Of a DNA stretch of 64,000 nucleotides, positions 16,330-24,061 are shown piece by piece (within the stretch, counting starts at the first letter, position 1; each line of letters begins with the position of its first letter). The stretch is taken from contig CAMTUH010000004.1 of the NCBI GenBank assembly GCA_947084935.1, positions 62,001 to 126,000 on the forward strand. The letters are read 5' to 3'. The DNA is from CAMTUH01 sp947084935. GTDB lineage: Bacteria > Pseudomonadota > Gammaproteobacteria > Coxiellales > Coxiellaceae. A program made the position numbers and the translations under genes. The notes below the pieces were generated by a model. That model saw only the letters and a program-made list of their open reading frames with translations. It did no database searches and was not told the origin of the DNA.

Positions 16330-17325
16330 TTATTGCAGGGGTCGTCCGCAGATCTCTTCCGCTAAGTAACCGACCGTTCCTGCATAATAAGTCGAACGGT
16401 TCCACTTCATCAAGACATTGAAGTTATTGAAGACCAATAAGTCTGGCCCACCTTCAGGGCGAATCAGGGCAGCCTCTAAGTTTTCACTCGGCCAGGGTCT
16501 GCCGCCCGTAATGTGCACGCCCATTTGCTTCCATTGCCACACGGGTTTTTGCACTTTTGAATTAATCAGACCTTGATCAAACCTGGAAGGTAACTCGACT
16601 TGTATTGCCCATGGCCCACCCTTCTGCCAACCATGCCCTACCAAATAATTAGCGATCGAAGCAAATACGTCTGGATAGGTTTTCCAGATGTCTTTGCGGC
16701 CGTCTTTATCGTAATCGACTGCATAGTTGTGCCAACTGGAAGGCAAAAATTGGGGATGCCCTGAAGCACCGGCCCATTCGCCTTTAAAATCCTTCAAGTC
16801 AACGTGGCCTCCGTTCAAAATCTGTAAGGCGTACAGCAATTGTTGACGGAAAAAGGCGCTGCGACGAGTGTCATAGGCAAGCGTTGCTAACGACTGAATG
16901 ACGGGAAATTTACCCATGTAATTGCCGTAGCTGGTTTCCAAACCCCACAGCGAGACGATAAAGCAAGGGTCGACGCCGTACTTCTGACCGATTTCTGCAA
17001 GGATTGGATGATACTTCTGATATTTTTGACGCCCCATCTTAATCCGAAACGCATCGGCACGGGTATGACGGTATTTAAGAAAAGTAATCCGTTTTTCCGG
17101 TTGGATACGATCAAAACGAAGCACCTGCGGATCAGGCGCTTTAATTGTTTTAAAAAGATCGTCGAATAGTTCGGGTCGAATACCCTGAGAAATCGCTTCA
17201 GCGCGAAGCTCTTTTACCCATTCAGGCCAACTCAAACGCGGTTGCGCCGCGGGAGTCTCCGGCGAAATAAAAAATAATCCTGAAATAATCAGACCGAAGG
17301 CCAAGAAAATCAGTTTCCGTTTCAT
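16330..17325 (-). CDS. mltB: Lytic murein transglycosylase B
   Basis: Periplasmic enzyme that cleaves peptidoglycan strands with formation of 1,6-anhydromuramic ends. Start at MKRKLIFLAF after AAGGAG gives 331 residues; the longer in-frame opening lacks such a site. The N-terminal hydrophobic segment (about 8-20) is a signal peptide or anchor without an obvious lipobox Cys. The catalytic Glu130 sits in SLWGLETSYGNYMG, followed by TLAYDTRRSAFFR and ASGHPQFLPSSW, all classical for the MltB/SLT2 family. The order mltB, O-methyltransferase, GNAT on one strand suggests co-transcription, not a shared pathway. Confidence 0.92.
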   Translation of the reverse strand: MKRKLIFLAFGLIISGLFFISPETPAAQPRLSWPEWVKELRAEAISQGIRPELFDDLFKTIKAPDPQVLRFDRIQPEKRITFLKYRHTRADAFRIKMGRQKYQKYHPILAEIGQKYGVDPCFIVSLWGLETSYGNYMGKFPVIQSLATLAYDTRRSAFFRQQLLYALQILNGGHVDLKDFKGEWAGASGHPQFLPSSWHNYAVDYDKDGRKDIWKTYPDVFASIANYLVGHGWQKGGPWAIQVELPSRFDQGLINSKVQKPVWQWKQMGVHITGGRPWPSENLEAALIRPEGGPDLLVFNNFNVLMKWNRSTYYAGTVGYLAEEICGRPLQ

Positions 17326-17410
17326 CCGTTTGCTCCTTTTTCTGACCGCCTCACAAGAGAAATTGTAGTACATATTCCCCGAAGGAAGCCCACAGAACAA
17401 TATATTTTAG

Positions 17411-17437
17411 TTCATATAGTTTATTTATCTATATGAA
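17411..17437. repeat. 9-bp inverted repeat upstream of mltB
   Basis: TTCATATAG-N9-CTATATGAA is a perfect dyad in a very AT-rich gap between vapC and mltB, both on the minus strand. It may end vapBC transcription or serve as an operator for mltB; no T-run decides this. Confidence 0.4.
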
Positions 17438-17480
17438 ATTAATTAATTATATAAATTTAATTAATGTATTACTTTAAGTA

Positions 17481-17858
17481 CTAAGGCTTAAACGGCTTTA
17501 ACCTGAGCTCTTTAATCGAACGAAAATGCTTAGTATTCCCGCTGGCCAGCGTCAAATTGTTTTCAACGGCTGTTGCAGCAATAATCGCATCTCCTGCTTG
17601 AAGCCCGTTGGATAATGCATATTCTTCAATATAAATGGCTGCTCGCTGACCTATGTTTTCGTTAAGTGGCAATATCGTAAAATTATACTCTTGGAGAAAT
17701 CCACGAGTAACTTCGTGTTGCTGCTTTGAGTGGGCGCCTTGAAGTAATTCCATATAAGTCAGCAACGACAGCATCTTCTCTTCTGTGCTTTCGATCAGCT
17801 TGGCTGCTTTTTTATTCCCACGCTCAAACCAAATAAAAATGTCTGTATCAAATATCAC
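17481..17858 (-). CDS. vapC: PIN-domain endoribonuclease toxin (VapC-like)
   Basis: A 125-residue PIN nuclease, expected to cleave RNA (VapC toxins target tRNA or rRNA) when its antitoxin is degraded. GTG is chosen as start: it follows GGGGAGG at four bases and begins VIFDTDIF; the upstream in-frame reading contains the antitoxin tail in another frame. Metal-binding acids are Asp4 (FDTD), Glu37 (YMELLQG) and Asp90 (QAGDAIIAATA), with Asn108 in SGNTKHF at the fourth site. It overlaps the antitoxin gene by 11 bases, the usual toxin-antitoxin layout. Confidence 0.88.
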   Translation of the reverse strand: MIFDTDIFIWFERGNKKAAKLIESTEEKMLSLLTYMELLQGAHSKQQHEVTRGFLQEYNFTILPLNENIGQRAAIYIEEYALSNGLQAGDAIIAATAVENNLTLASGNTKHFRSIKELRLKPFKP

Positions 17859-18087
17859 TATACCTCCCCTTCCGGAGTTCATGCACCTGTTCAGCAACGT
17901 CTTTATCGGAATCTTGAGACATTCCAAAGAAAGGATGGTCGGTGATTTTTCGTTTGGATGTCCGTATAACAGGAATAATTTTGCCCTTCAGCTTACCGTG
18001 GTACAGAATCTCGACGGTTTCATGACGATCAAGAGCCCGTAGAACCTCTTTCATCTTATAACGCAAATCCAGGATAGAAGCCTTCAT
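17848..18087 (-). CDS. vapB: Antitoxin of the VapBC-like pair (Phd/YefM-like)
   Basis: A 79-residue protein beginning MKASILDLRYKMKEVLRALD and then VEILYHGKLKGKIIPV, the arrangement of Phd/YefM-type antitoxins: a DNA-binding N-terminal half followed by a flexible toxin-binding tail (HPFFGMSQDSDKDVAEQVHELR). The RRHHTKx-like toxin wrap cannot be verified from sequence. It precedes vapC with an 11-base overlap and lies behind a promoter embedded in a 30-bp palindrome, so autorepression by the complex is very likely. Confidence 0.85.
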   Translation of the reverse strand: MKASILDLRYKMKEVLRALDRHETVEILYHGKLKGKIIPVIRTSKRKITDHPFFGMSQDSDKDVAEQVHELRKGRYSDI

Positions 18088-18099
18088 CGTATTACCTCC

Positions 18100-18143
18100 G
18101 AATATGTATATACATATATATACATATTCAAATGGCTTGTCAA
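18100..18143 (-). promoter_or_regulatory. vapBC promoter with 13-bp palindromic operator
   Basis: On the minus strand a perfect TTGACA (18143-18138) is followed after 17 bases by TATATA (18120-18115). The -10 lies inside a perfect dyad with 13-bp arms (18100-18112 and 18117-18129) rich in TATATA. The GGAGG of the antitoxin gene directly follows. This is the layout expected for a self-repressing toxin-antitoxin operon. Confidence 0.7.
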
Positions 18144-18204
18144 GCTGGGGTTGAGAATTATGTACTATAGTTACTTTTACCTTAAGAAAACCAGGAGTAC
18201 TCCG

Positions 18205-18561
18205 ATGAAGAAGTTTAATCGCATTGCGCTGCTTGCTGTATTCGCAGGCAGTTTAGCTGTGTTTCCTAGTGTGTTATTGGCCAAAACCGCTTCAATAAAA
18301 ATACACGTCCAAGCACAAGGATCGGGAAAAGACGGGGTCCGTGCGCTGGGATATGAAGTTAATGACAGCCGATCGGGCTCATTAGGAACTCGTGCCAATA
18401 AAATAGGTCCCGCGGGCGCTACGTATTATTTTGGCGTTCGAACTAAAGAGGGAAAAAGTGTCAGCTGTGGCAGCAAAATCCTGACAAAAAGCAGTATTGT
18501 TGTTCTTACCTTCAACGGCAAAACCTGCACTTCAAGCGTGCATCCCTACCACAGGAAATGA
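18205..18561 (+). CDS. Small secreted basic protein, unknown function
   Basis: A 118-residue protein starting at MKKFNRIALLAVFAGS after AGGAG, with a signal peptide ending near VLLAK. The mature part is small, basic and Gly/Ser-rich with two Cys (SCGSK and KTCTS) that may form one disulfide. The start is divergent from vapBC; the two transcription units share a short upstream region. I know no family for it. Confidence 0.72.
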   Translation: MKKFNRIALLAVFAGSLAVFPSVLLAKTASIKIHVQAQGSGKDGVRALGYEVNDSRSGSLGTRANKIGPAGATYYFGVRTKEGKSVSCGSKILTKSSIVVLTFNGKTCTSSVHPYHRK

Positions 18562-18571
18562 AATGGTAAGA

Positions 18572-18611
18572 TGTAGGTTGGGCTGAGCTTCGAAGCTCAG
18601 CCCAACCTACA
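18572..18611. repeat. Perfect 40-bp palindrome (GTAGGTTGGGC type)
   Basis: Twenty-base arms meet at TTC/GAA without a loop. The outer end TGTAGGTTGGGCTGAGC resembles the other GTAGCC...TGAAGC repeats of the window. It lies between convergent genes (the small secreted protein and mmsB), where it may fold in both transcripts. Confidence 0.8.
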
Positions 18612-18660
18612 GTTCAGCCAAGCGTTTCTTGAGCAACCACCAAAACGAGTCTTCGCAAAT

Positions 18661-19554
18661 TCAAGATTTTTCTTTAAGCATCTGAATAATGCCTGAAAAA
18701 TCGACACTCGCATGGTTGGTATCAACGAAATCTTGGTAAATTTTCATCGCATGCTGACCCAAAGGTGTGTACGCGTTGGCGTGTTGAGCGGCCTCTTGAC
18801 TGAGTTTTAAATCTTTCAGCATCATGTGTGAAGTAAATCCCGGCTGGTAATTATTGCTGGAAGGAACGTTCGGCAAAATTCCCGGCCAGGGACAATAGCT
18901 CGTCAAAGACCAACACTGCCCGGAAGCATTGGAGGTAATTTCAAATAATTTTTCCGCGGACAAACCCAATTTATCCGCGAGCACAAACGCTTCAGAAACC
19001 GCAATCATGGAAATACCTAAAATCATGTTATTGCAGATTTTTGCTGCCGCTCCTGTGCCCGCAGAACCCGCGTGAATAATTTTCTTGCCCATCGCACTTA
19101 AGATCGGTTTTCCGCATTCGAAAGCAGAGGCTTCACCGCCCACCATGAACGTTAACGTCGCTTTTTCTGCAGCTGCTACACCGCCCGACACGGGTGCATC
19201 CAGCATGGCAATGCCGCGTGATTTCGCTTCTTGATGCAATTCGCGCGAACCCACAACATCGATGGAAGAGCAATCGATATAAAGCGCGCCCTTTTTATTT
19301 AAATTTTCAAAAATCCCGGATTTGCCGAGGCAGCATTCTTTTACTTGGTCGCTGGTTTGCAGCATGGTGATCACAACATCGGCATCCATTGCCACATTGC
19401 CGGGAGATTTTCCCGCTGCGGCGCCGGATTTTACGGATTGTTTTACCGCTGTCTCAACAAGGTCAAACACTTTAACGGTGTATTTATTTTTTAACAGATT
19501 ATCCACCATGGGATGCCCCATGTGGCCTAGTCCGATGAATCCAATAGTTGTCAT
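18661..19554 (-). CDS. mmsB: 3-hydroxyisobutyrate dehydrogenase
   Basis: Oxidises 3-hydroxyisobutyrate to methylmalonate semialdehyde with NAD, in valine catabolism. GFIGLGHMGHPMVDNLL is the N-terminal Rossmann motif of beta-hydroxyacid dehydrogenases, DAPVSGGVAAAEKATLTFMVGG the substrate-binding block, and GTGAAAKICNNMILG contains the catalytic Lys near residue 171. Length 297 is typical. It follows mmsA by 48 bases on the same strand, so product and consumer of the semialdehyde are made together. The FLPxN-type differences do not suggest another member such as tartronate reductase. Confidence 0.92.
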   Translation of the reverse strand: MTTIGFIGLGHMGHPMVDNLLKNKYTVKVFDLVETAVKQSVKSGAAAGKSPGNVAMDADVVITMLQTSDQVKECCLGKSGIFENLNKKGALYIDCSSIDVVGSRELHQEAKSRGIAMLDAPVSGGVAAAEKATLTFMVGGEASAFECGKPILSAMGKKIIHAGSAGTGAAAKICNNMILGISMIAVSEAFVLADKLGLSAEKLFEITSNASGQCWSLTSYCPWPGILPNVPSSNNYQPGFTSHMMLKDLKLSQEAAQHANAYTPLGQHAMKIYQDFVDTNHASVDFSGIIQMLKEKS

Positions 19555-19602
19555 TTACTACTCCTCCCCGAACGAACGTACAAAGACTTATTTGACAGAA
19601 TA

Positions 19603-21099
19603 TTAATGACTCGGCATATGATACGACGCCTTCCCCTTTTTATCTTTTGGCCAACGCGCCGTTACCGTTTTCGGCCGCGTATAAAAATGAATACTCTCTG
19701 ACCCGTGCATCGACGTATCACCAAAAATCGATCGCTTCCAACCACCAAAGGAATGATAAGCAACCGGCACGGGAATTGGAATGTTAATGCCCACCATACC
19801 CACACTCACTTTTGAAGCGAAATTACGCGCCGTTTCTCCGTCTCGTGTAAAAACCGCAACGCCATTACCGTATTCGTGTGCATTGATTAATTGCAATGCG
19901 GAATCGAAATCGGGAACCCGCACGATACATAAAACCGGCCCAAAAATTTCTTCTTTATAAATGCGCATATTCGGCTTTACTTTATCGAAGAGGCAAGCAC
20001 CCATGAAAAAACCTTTTTCGTGTTGGGGTACCTGATACTCGCGACCGTCTACTACCAACTCGGCCCCCTCTTTAATGCCTAAATCCACATACGATTTCAC
20101 GCGTTTTAAATGCTCTTTTGTGACGAGGGGCCCCATATCTGCCCCCGGTACCGTTCCCGGTGCAATTTTTAATTGCGGTGCTTTTAATTTTAATTGCTGC
20201 ACTAACGCATCAGCAACCGCATCCGTGACGGTCACTGCGACGGTAATGGCCATACAACGTTCTCCTGCTGCACCATACGCCGCACCAAATACGGCTTCCG
20301 CCGCTTCATCCATATCAGCATCCGGCATAATCACGCAATGATTTTTCCCCCCACCAAAAGTATGCGCGCGCTTGCCGTGCGTTACAGCAGTTTGATAAAT
20401 ATGTTCGGATACGGACGTGGATCCCACGCAACTCACGGCTGCTACATCCGGATGTGTAATCAGCGCATCAACCGCGCTTTTGTCACCATTGATGAGATTT
20501 AACACGCCTGCCGGCAATCCTGCTTCTTGCATGAGATCCATCAGCATCAGTGCCACCGAAGGATCCTTTTCCGAAGGTTTAAGAATAAACGTATTTCCGC
20601 AGGCAATCGCAGGAACAAACATCCACGTGGATATCATCACGGGAAAATTAAACGGCGTAATTCCCGTACACACTCCCAGCGGTTGCCGGATGGTGTAGCT
20701 GTCCACGTCGGTTCCGACGTTTTCTGAATAAGACCCTCTCAATAAATACGGGATACCACAACAAAACTCAACCAACTCAATAGCGCGCAACACTTCACCC
20801 CGAGCATCATCCAACACTTTTCCGTGCTCGGCCGTTAATAACGCGGCTAAGCCATCGATATTTCTATCCAGCGATTCTTTAAATTTAAACAGAACGCGTG
20901 CTCGTCTTAGGGGGGTGACTTGAGACCATTTTTCAAATGCCTGTTTCGCGATTGAAACTGCATCATTAACTTCGTCTTTAGTAGCAAAAGCTACTCGTGC
21001 AGTCACCTCACCAGTTGCCGGATTATAAATCTCGTGATGATGGCGCCCTTTTCCTTCAACCTGTTGACCATTGACGTAGTGACCAATTTGTTTTGTCAT
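19603..21099 (-). CDS. mmsA: Methylmalonate-semialdehyde dehydrogenase (acylating)
   Basis: Converts methylmalonate semialdehyde to propionyl-CoA, CO2 and NADH, the step after MmsB in valine breakdown. A 498-residue aldehyde dehydrogenase with the catalytic Cys in GAAGERCMAIT, the cofactor loop SCVGSTSVSEHIY, FGGGKNHCVIMPDAD and the C-terminal SFGGWKRSIFGD; the Arg residues for substrate carboxylate binding appear conserved. MmsA is separated by 13 bases from pdxH and leads into mmsB. With the leucine genes at 46-52 kb it shows that the cell degrades more than one branched-chain amino acid. Confidence 0.93.
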   Translation of the reverse strand: MTKQIGHYVNGQQVEGKGRHHHEIYNPATGEVTARVAFATKDEVNDAVSIAKQAFEKWSQVTPLRRARVLFKFKESLDRNIDGLAALLTAEHGKVLDDARGEVLRAIELVEFCCGIPYLLRGSYSENVGTDVDSYTIRQPLGVCTGITPFNFPVMISTWMFVPAIACGNTFILKPSEKDPSVALMLMDLMQEAGLPAGVLNLINGDKSAVDALITHPDVAAVSCVGSTSVSEHIYQTAVTHGKRAHTFGGGKNHCVIMPDADMDEAAEAVFGAAYGAAGERCMAITVAVTVTDAVADALVQQLKLKAPQLKIAPGTVPGADMGPLVTKEHLKRVKSYVDLGIKEGAELVVDGREYQVPQHEKGFFMGACLFDKVKPNMRIYKEEIFGPVLCIVRVPDFDSALQLINAHEYGNGVAVFTRDGETARNFASKVSVGMVGINIPIPVPVAYHSFGGWKRSIFGDTSMHGSESIHFYTRPKTVTARWPKDKKGKASYHMPSH

Positions 21100-21112
21100 A
21101 GATGTCCCTCGT

Positions 21113-21709
21113 TTAAGGTGCTAATCGAATAATGTCCCAGTGATCGTTTTTTTTAACGTAGACGAAACGATCGTGTAAGCGATGCTCGCGTCCAATCCAA
21201 AATTCCATCCGATCGGGATTCAAACGATATCCACCCCAATATTCCGGACAGCGCACGTCTTCATTTTCCGAAAATAAATCCCGATATTTTTTATATCGCG
21301 CAGTGAGATGCTCTCGATCTGGAATCTCCTGGCTTTGTTCAGATACCCACGCACTGAGCTTACTTTCGTAGGGTCGTGTTTCGAAATACGCTTCGGATTC
21401 TTCTCGGGCAAGCTGTTTCAACATTCCCTCGACACGGACTTGCTTTTCAATGCCAGGCCAATAAAAAACTAATGCGGCGTAGGGATTTGCAGAAATTTGA
21501 ATTCCTTTTCGACTGTGGTAATTGGTATAAAACACAAACCCACCACGGCTGATGTCTTTGTACAGCACGATGCGGGCTGAAGGACGCCCAGCTTTATCCG
21601 CCGTTGCCAGCGTCATCGCATCAACGTTCGGACCACTCTTCTGCTTCGCCTCTTCGTACCAGCGTTTAAATTGTTCGAGTGGGTCGTCTGATAAATCAAT
21701 TCGAAACAT
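21113..21709 (-). CDS. pdxH: Pyridoxamine 5'-phosphate oxidase
   Basis: FMN enzyme oxidising pyridoxamine- or pyridoxine-phosphate to pyridoxal phosphate. GRPSARIVLYKDISRGGFVFYTNY and SRKGIQISANPYAALVFYW form the FMN-binding part, and the C-terminal EFWIGREHRLHDRFVY block ending DIIRLAP is typical. The ATG used gives 198 residues; a GTG four codons upstream would give 202. The gene overlaps the end of mpg and precedes mmsA, so it belongs to the run glpD, mpg, pdxH, mmsA, mmsB, a mixed operon without a single theme. Confidence 0.93.
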   Translation of the reverse strand: MFRIDLSDDPLEQFKRWYEEAKQKSGPNVDAMTLATADKAGRPSARIVLYKDISRGGFVFYTNYHSRKGIQISANPYAALVFYWPGIEKQVRVEGMLKQLAREESEAYFETRPYESKLSAWVSEQSQEIPDREHLTARYKKYRDLFSENEDVRCPEYWGGYRLNPDRMEFWIGREHRLHDRFVYVKKNDHWDIIRLAP

Positions 21710-22388
21710 GGGATTGTTCACCCTCCCGGGGCTCTATCATAAAATAATCTTTGCCTACTTTCCACGAGCGTTTGCGTAATGGATTCTCCGTGCAATATTC
21801 CGCCCGATCATAATCAACAAACCGATACAACAAGTGCTCATCACGACCCCCTGGAATTCCCAGTCGTTTGGTTTGAATGATTTTACTCGGAACGCGCGAA
21901 TGATCTTCCATAAAGAAACGATCCGCATCAAATTTTTTCTGATCCCAATCGACCACTCGAAGTCCCAACGACTTACACAACAGTGTTTGACCCGAACATA
22001 AGCGTACAGGATCTCGATTGGGAGAGCCATCCGCGCAAGGGTTTAATTGCTGCATTTTTTTAATCATTCGTTTGGCGTGATCAGCAGCGAGATAGGGAAT
22101 CCCCGACTTAATTAAAACCGCATTTCCGTCTCCCCGGCAACTGATATTCAACGAATCTTTTCCGCGCGAATAATACATGTAAATGGTTCCCGGCGGCATG
22201 AATAGCGCTTTTCGTTTTTCCGTATAACCTACATAAGAATGGCTGGCTTTTTCTTTTTTATAATAAGCCTCGGTTTCAATAATTTGAGCAGATAACCATA
22301 AATTTCCGCACTTTACGCGAAGCAGTTTCCCCAAAAGCTCTTGCGCAACAACTTGTGCGTCTCGATCAAAAAAATCATCACTCAGCAT
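21696..22388 (-). CDS. mpg: 3-methyladenine DNA glycosylase (AAG/MPG type)
   Basis: Monofunctional glycosylase removing alkylated purines from DNA. Family landmarks are ELLGKLL, the catalytic Glu in IIETEAYYKKEKASHSYVG, YMYYSRGKDSLNISC and the C-terminal GIPGGRDEHLLYRFVD. At 230 residues it fits the Mpg family. An ATG overlaps the glpD stop by one base (TGATG); a GTG one codon earlier is the alternative. It is co-transcribed with glpD and pdxH; the 3' end overlaps pdxH. It complements ung and mutY elsewhere in the window as base-excision repair. Confidence 0.9.
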   Translation of the reverse strand: MLSDDFFDRDAQVVAQELLGKLLRVKCGNLWLSAQIIETEAYYKKEKASHSYVGYTEKRKALFMPPGTIYMYYSRGKDSLNISCRGDGNAVLIKSGIPYLAADHAKRMIKKMQQLNPCADGSPNRDPVRLCSGQTLLCKSLGLRVVDWDQKKFDADRFFMEDHSRVPSKIIQTKRLGIPGGRDEHLLYRFVDYDRAEYCTENPLRKRSWKVGKDYFMIEPREGEQSHVSN

Positions 22389-23890
22389 CACTGCACCACT
22401 GTTGTTAAGTACGCTTTCAATCGATCGATTTCTTCTTTGGACAAGCGCAACCCTAATTTACTTCGCCGCCAAATAATATCTTCAACCGTTTGCGCCCATT
22501 CGTGTTCGATTAAATAATTGACCTCATTCTCGTACAAACCTGCTCCAAAATTGCGCCCTAAATCCGATAACAATTGCGCTCGGTTAATAACACGGTGCAA
22601 TAAAGTACCGTAGCTTTCTGAATATCGCCTAACCAATTCTTTCGGTAACCACGGATAAGTATTACTAACTGACTTAAAAAACTCCTCAAAAGTTTTCCCC
22701 TCCAAATCACCACCCGGAAGAAATGCTTCCGCCGTCCAGCTGCCTTGCATACGAGGAAAATACGGTTTTAGTGTTTTTAACACGTGCTCAGCCAATGTGC
22801 GGTAGGTCGTGAGTTTCCCGCCGAAGATCGAAATAATCGGTGTTTTTCCATTATCATCGTTAACATCTAAATGATATTCTCGCGTGATTTTTTGGGGCTT
22901 TTCCGAGCGATCATCGTACAACGCGCGAACCCCCGAATACGTCCAATTGATGTCCGCTTCATTAATTTGACGATCAAAATAATAATTAACCGCATCCCGC
23001 AAATAAATTACTTCTTCTTTTGAAATATCAATCCGATTGGGGTCTCCCTCAAACGGAACGTCCGTCGTTCCAATGAGCGTGTAATCGTGTTGATACGGTA
23101 TCACAAAAACAATGCGTTGATCGGGATTTTGCAAGATATATGCGTGGGAGCCTTCGTATAATTTTGGCACGGTAAAATGACTGCCTTTAATTAAGCGAAC
23201 ACCCGCCGTTGTTTCACGGTGTGCAACGTCGTGTAATACCTGGGAAACCCAGGGACCCCCTGCATTGACGACAGCTTTCGCGTAAATCGTCGTTTCTTTA
23301 TGGGTGCGGCGATCGCGTAACTCTACGGTCCATTGTCCATCCGATCGCTTCAGTGATACGCATTCCGTGCGCGTTAAAACAGTGGCTCCTTTTTCTTTTG
23401 CCGCGATGGCGTTGATGACCACCAACCGCGCATCGTCGGTTTTGCAGTCCGTGTAAACAAATCCCTCGGTAAATTTTTCTTTTAACGGTTGCCCTTCTTC
23501 AACGTTCCGCAATTTTAAATGCGTCGACTTTTTAATCGACTTACGCCGCGCTAAATAATCATATAAAAATAAGCCCAAACGAATCATCCATGCCGGTCTT
23601 AAATGCTTGTCGTGCGGCAACACAAACTCGAGGGGGTGAACCAAATAAGGTGCTTTATGCAATAATATTTCGCGCTCCCTCAACGCTTCGTGAACGAGCT
23701 TAAATTCCACTTGTTCGAGATACCGCAACCCGCCGTGAATCAGTTTGCTGCTGGCCGACGAGGTGTGGTTAGCCAAATCGTCTTTCTCACAGAGTACAAC
23801 GGATAAACCTCGGCCCGCTGCATCCACGGCAACCCCGACGCCATTGATGCCCCCGCCGATAACTAAAAGATCTATACTCGTTGTTTGCAT
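22388..23890 (-). CDS. glpD: Aerobic glycerol-3-phosphate dehydrogenase
   Basis: FAD enzyme at the inner membrane that oxidises glycerol-3-phosphate to dihydroxyacetone phosphate and passes electrons to quinone. IDLLVIGGGINGVGVAVDAAGRGLSV is the FAD motif at the N-terminus; SSKLIHGGLRYLEQ, NAGGPWV and GVRLIKGSHF are classical. MQTTSIDL gives 500 residues; a 13-residue upstream extension is just translated repeat sequence. Divergent from glpK, with GTAGCC-type repeats in the gap. Together with ugpE/ugpC and glpK the window holds the complete glycerol/G3P input pathway. Confidence 0.95.
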   Translation of the reverse strand: MQTTSIDLLVIGGGINGVGVAVDAAGRGLSVVLCEKDDLANHTSSASSKLIHGGLRYLEQVEFKLVHEALREREILLHKAPYLVHPLEFVLPHDKHLRPAWMIRLGLFLYDYLARRKSIKKSTHLKLRNVEEGQPLKEKFTEGFVYTDCKTDDARLVVINAIAAKEKGATVLTRTECVSLKRSDGQWTVELRDRRTHKETTIYAKAVVNAGGPWVSQVLHDVAHRETTAGVRLIKGSHFTVPKLYEGSHAYILQNPDQRIVFVIPYQHDYTLIGTTDVPFEGDPNRIDISKEEVIYLRDAVNYYFDRQINEADINWTYSGVRALYDDRSEKPQKITREYHLDVNDDNGKTPIISIFGGKLTTYRTLAEHVLKTLKPYFPRMQGSWTAEAFLPGGDLEGKTFEEFFKSVSNTYPWLPKELVRRYSESYGTLLHRVINRAQLLSDLGRNFGAGLYENEVNYLIEHEWAQTVEDIIWRRSKLGLRLSKEEIDRLKAYLTTVVQ

Positions 23891-23904
23891 AACAAAAAAC
23901 CCTG

Positions 23905-24018
23905 TTCCTGGATTTCGCTGTCGCTCCATCCAGGCTACGAATCAAAGCGTAGCCTTGATGAAGCCTTGCGGAATCAAGGAATTCCTCTTGCATTGCGCTG
24001 TCGCTCCATCCAGGCTAC
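23905..24018. repeat. Paired GTAGCC-type repeats between glpD and glpK
   Basis: A full unit runs 23949-24018: it opens GTAGCCTTGATGAAGCCTTG, has AATCAAGGAATTCC in the middle and ends GCTCCATCCAGGCTAC, the inverse of its beginning. A second right half (23905-23938, TTCCTGGATTT...CCAGGCTAC) lies toward glpD. The divergent promoters of glpD and glpK must lie in or next to this repeat; a perfect TATAAT at 24022-24027 adjoins its end on the glpK side, without a clear -35. Confidence 0.7.
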
Positions 24019-24061
24019 AAGTATAATCAAGATGTTCACAAACGGATAGGAATGCGAATTC

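Noticed and set aside
23745..24026. Plus-strand frame of 93 codons reaching into the glpD-glpK gap
   Set aside because: Mainly antisense of glpD and repeat sequence; no start signals.
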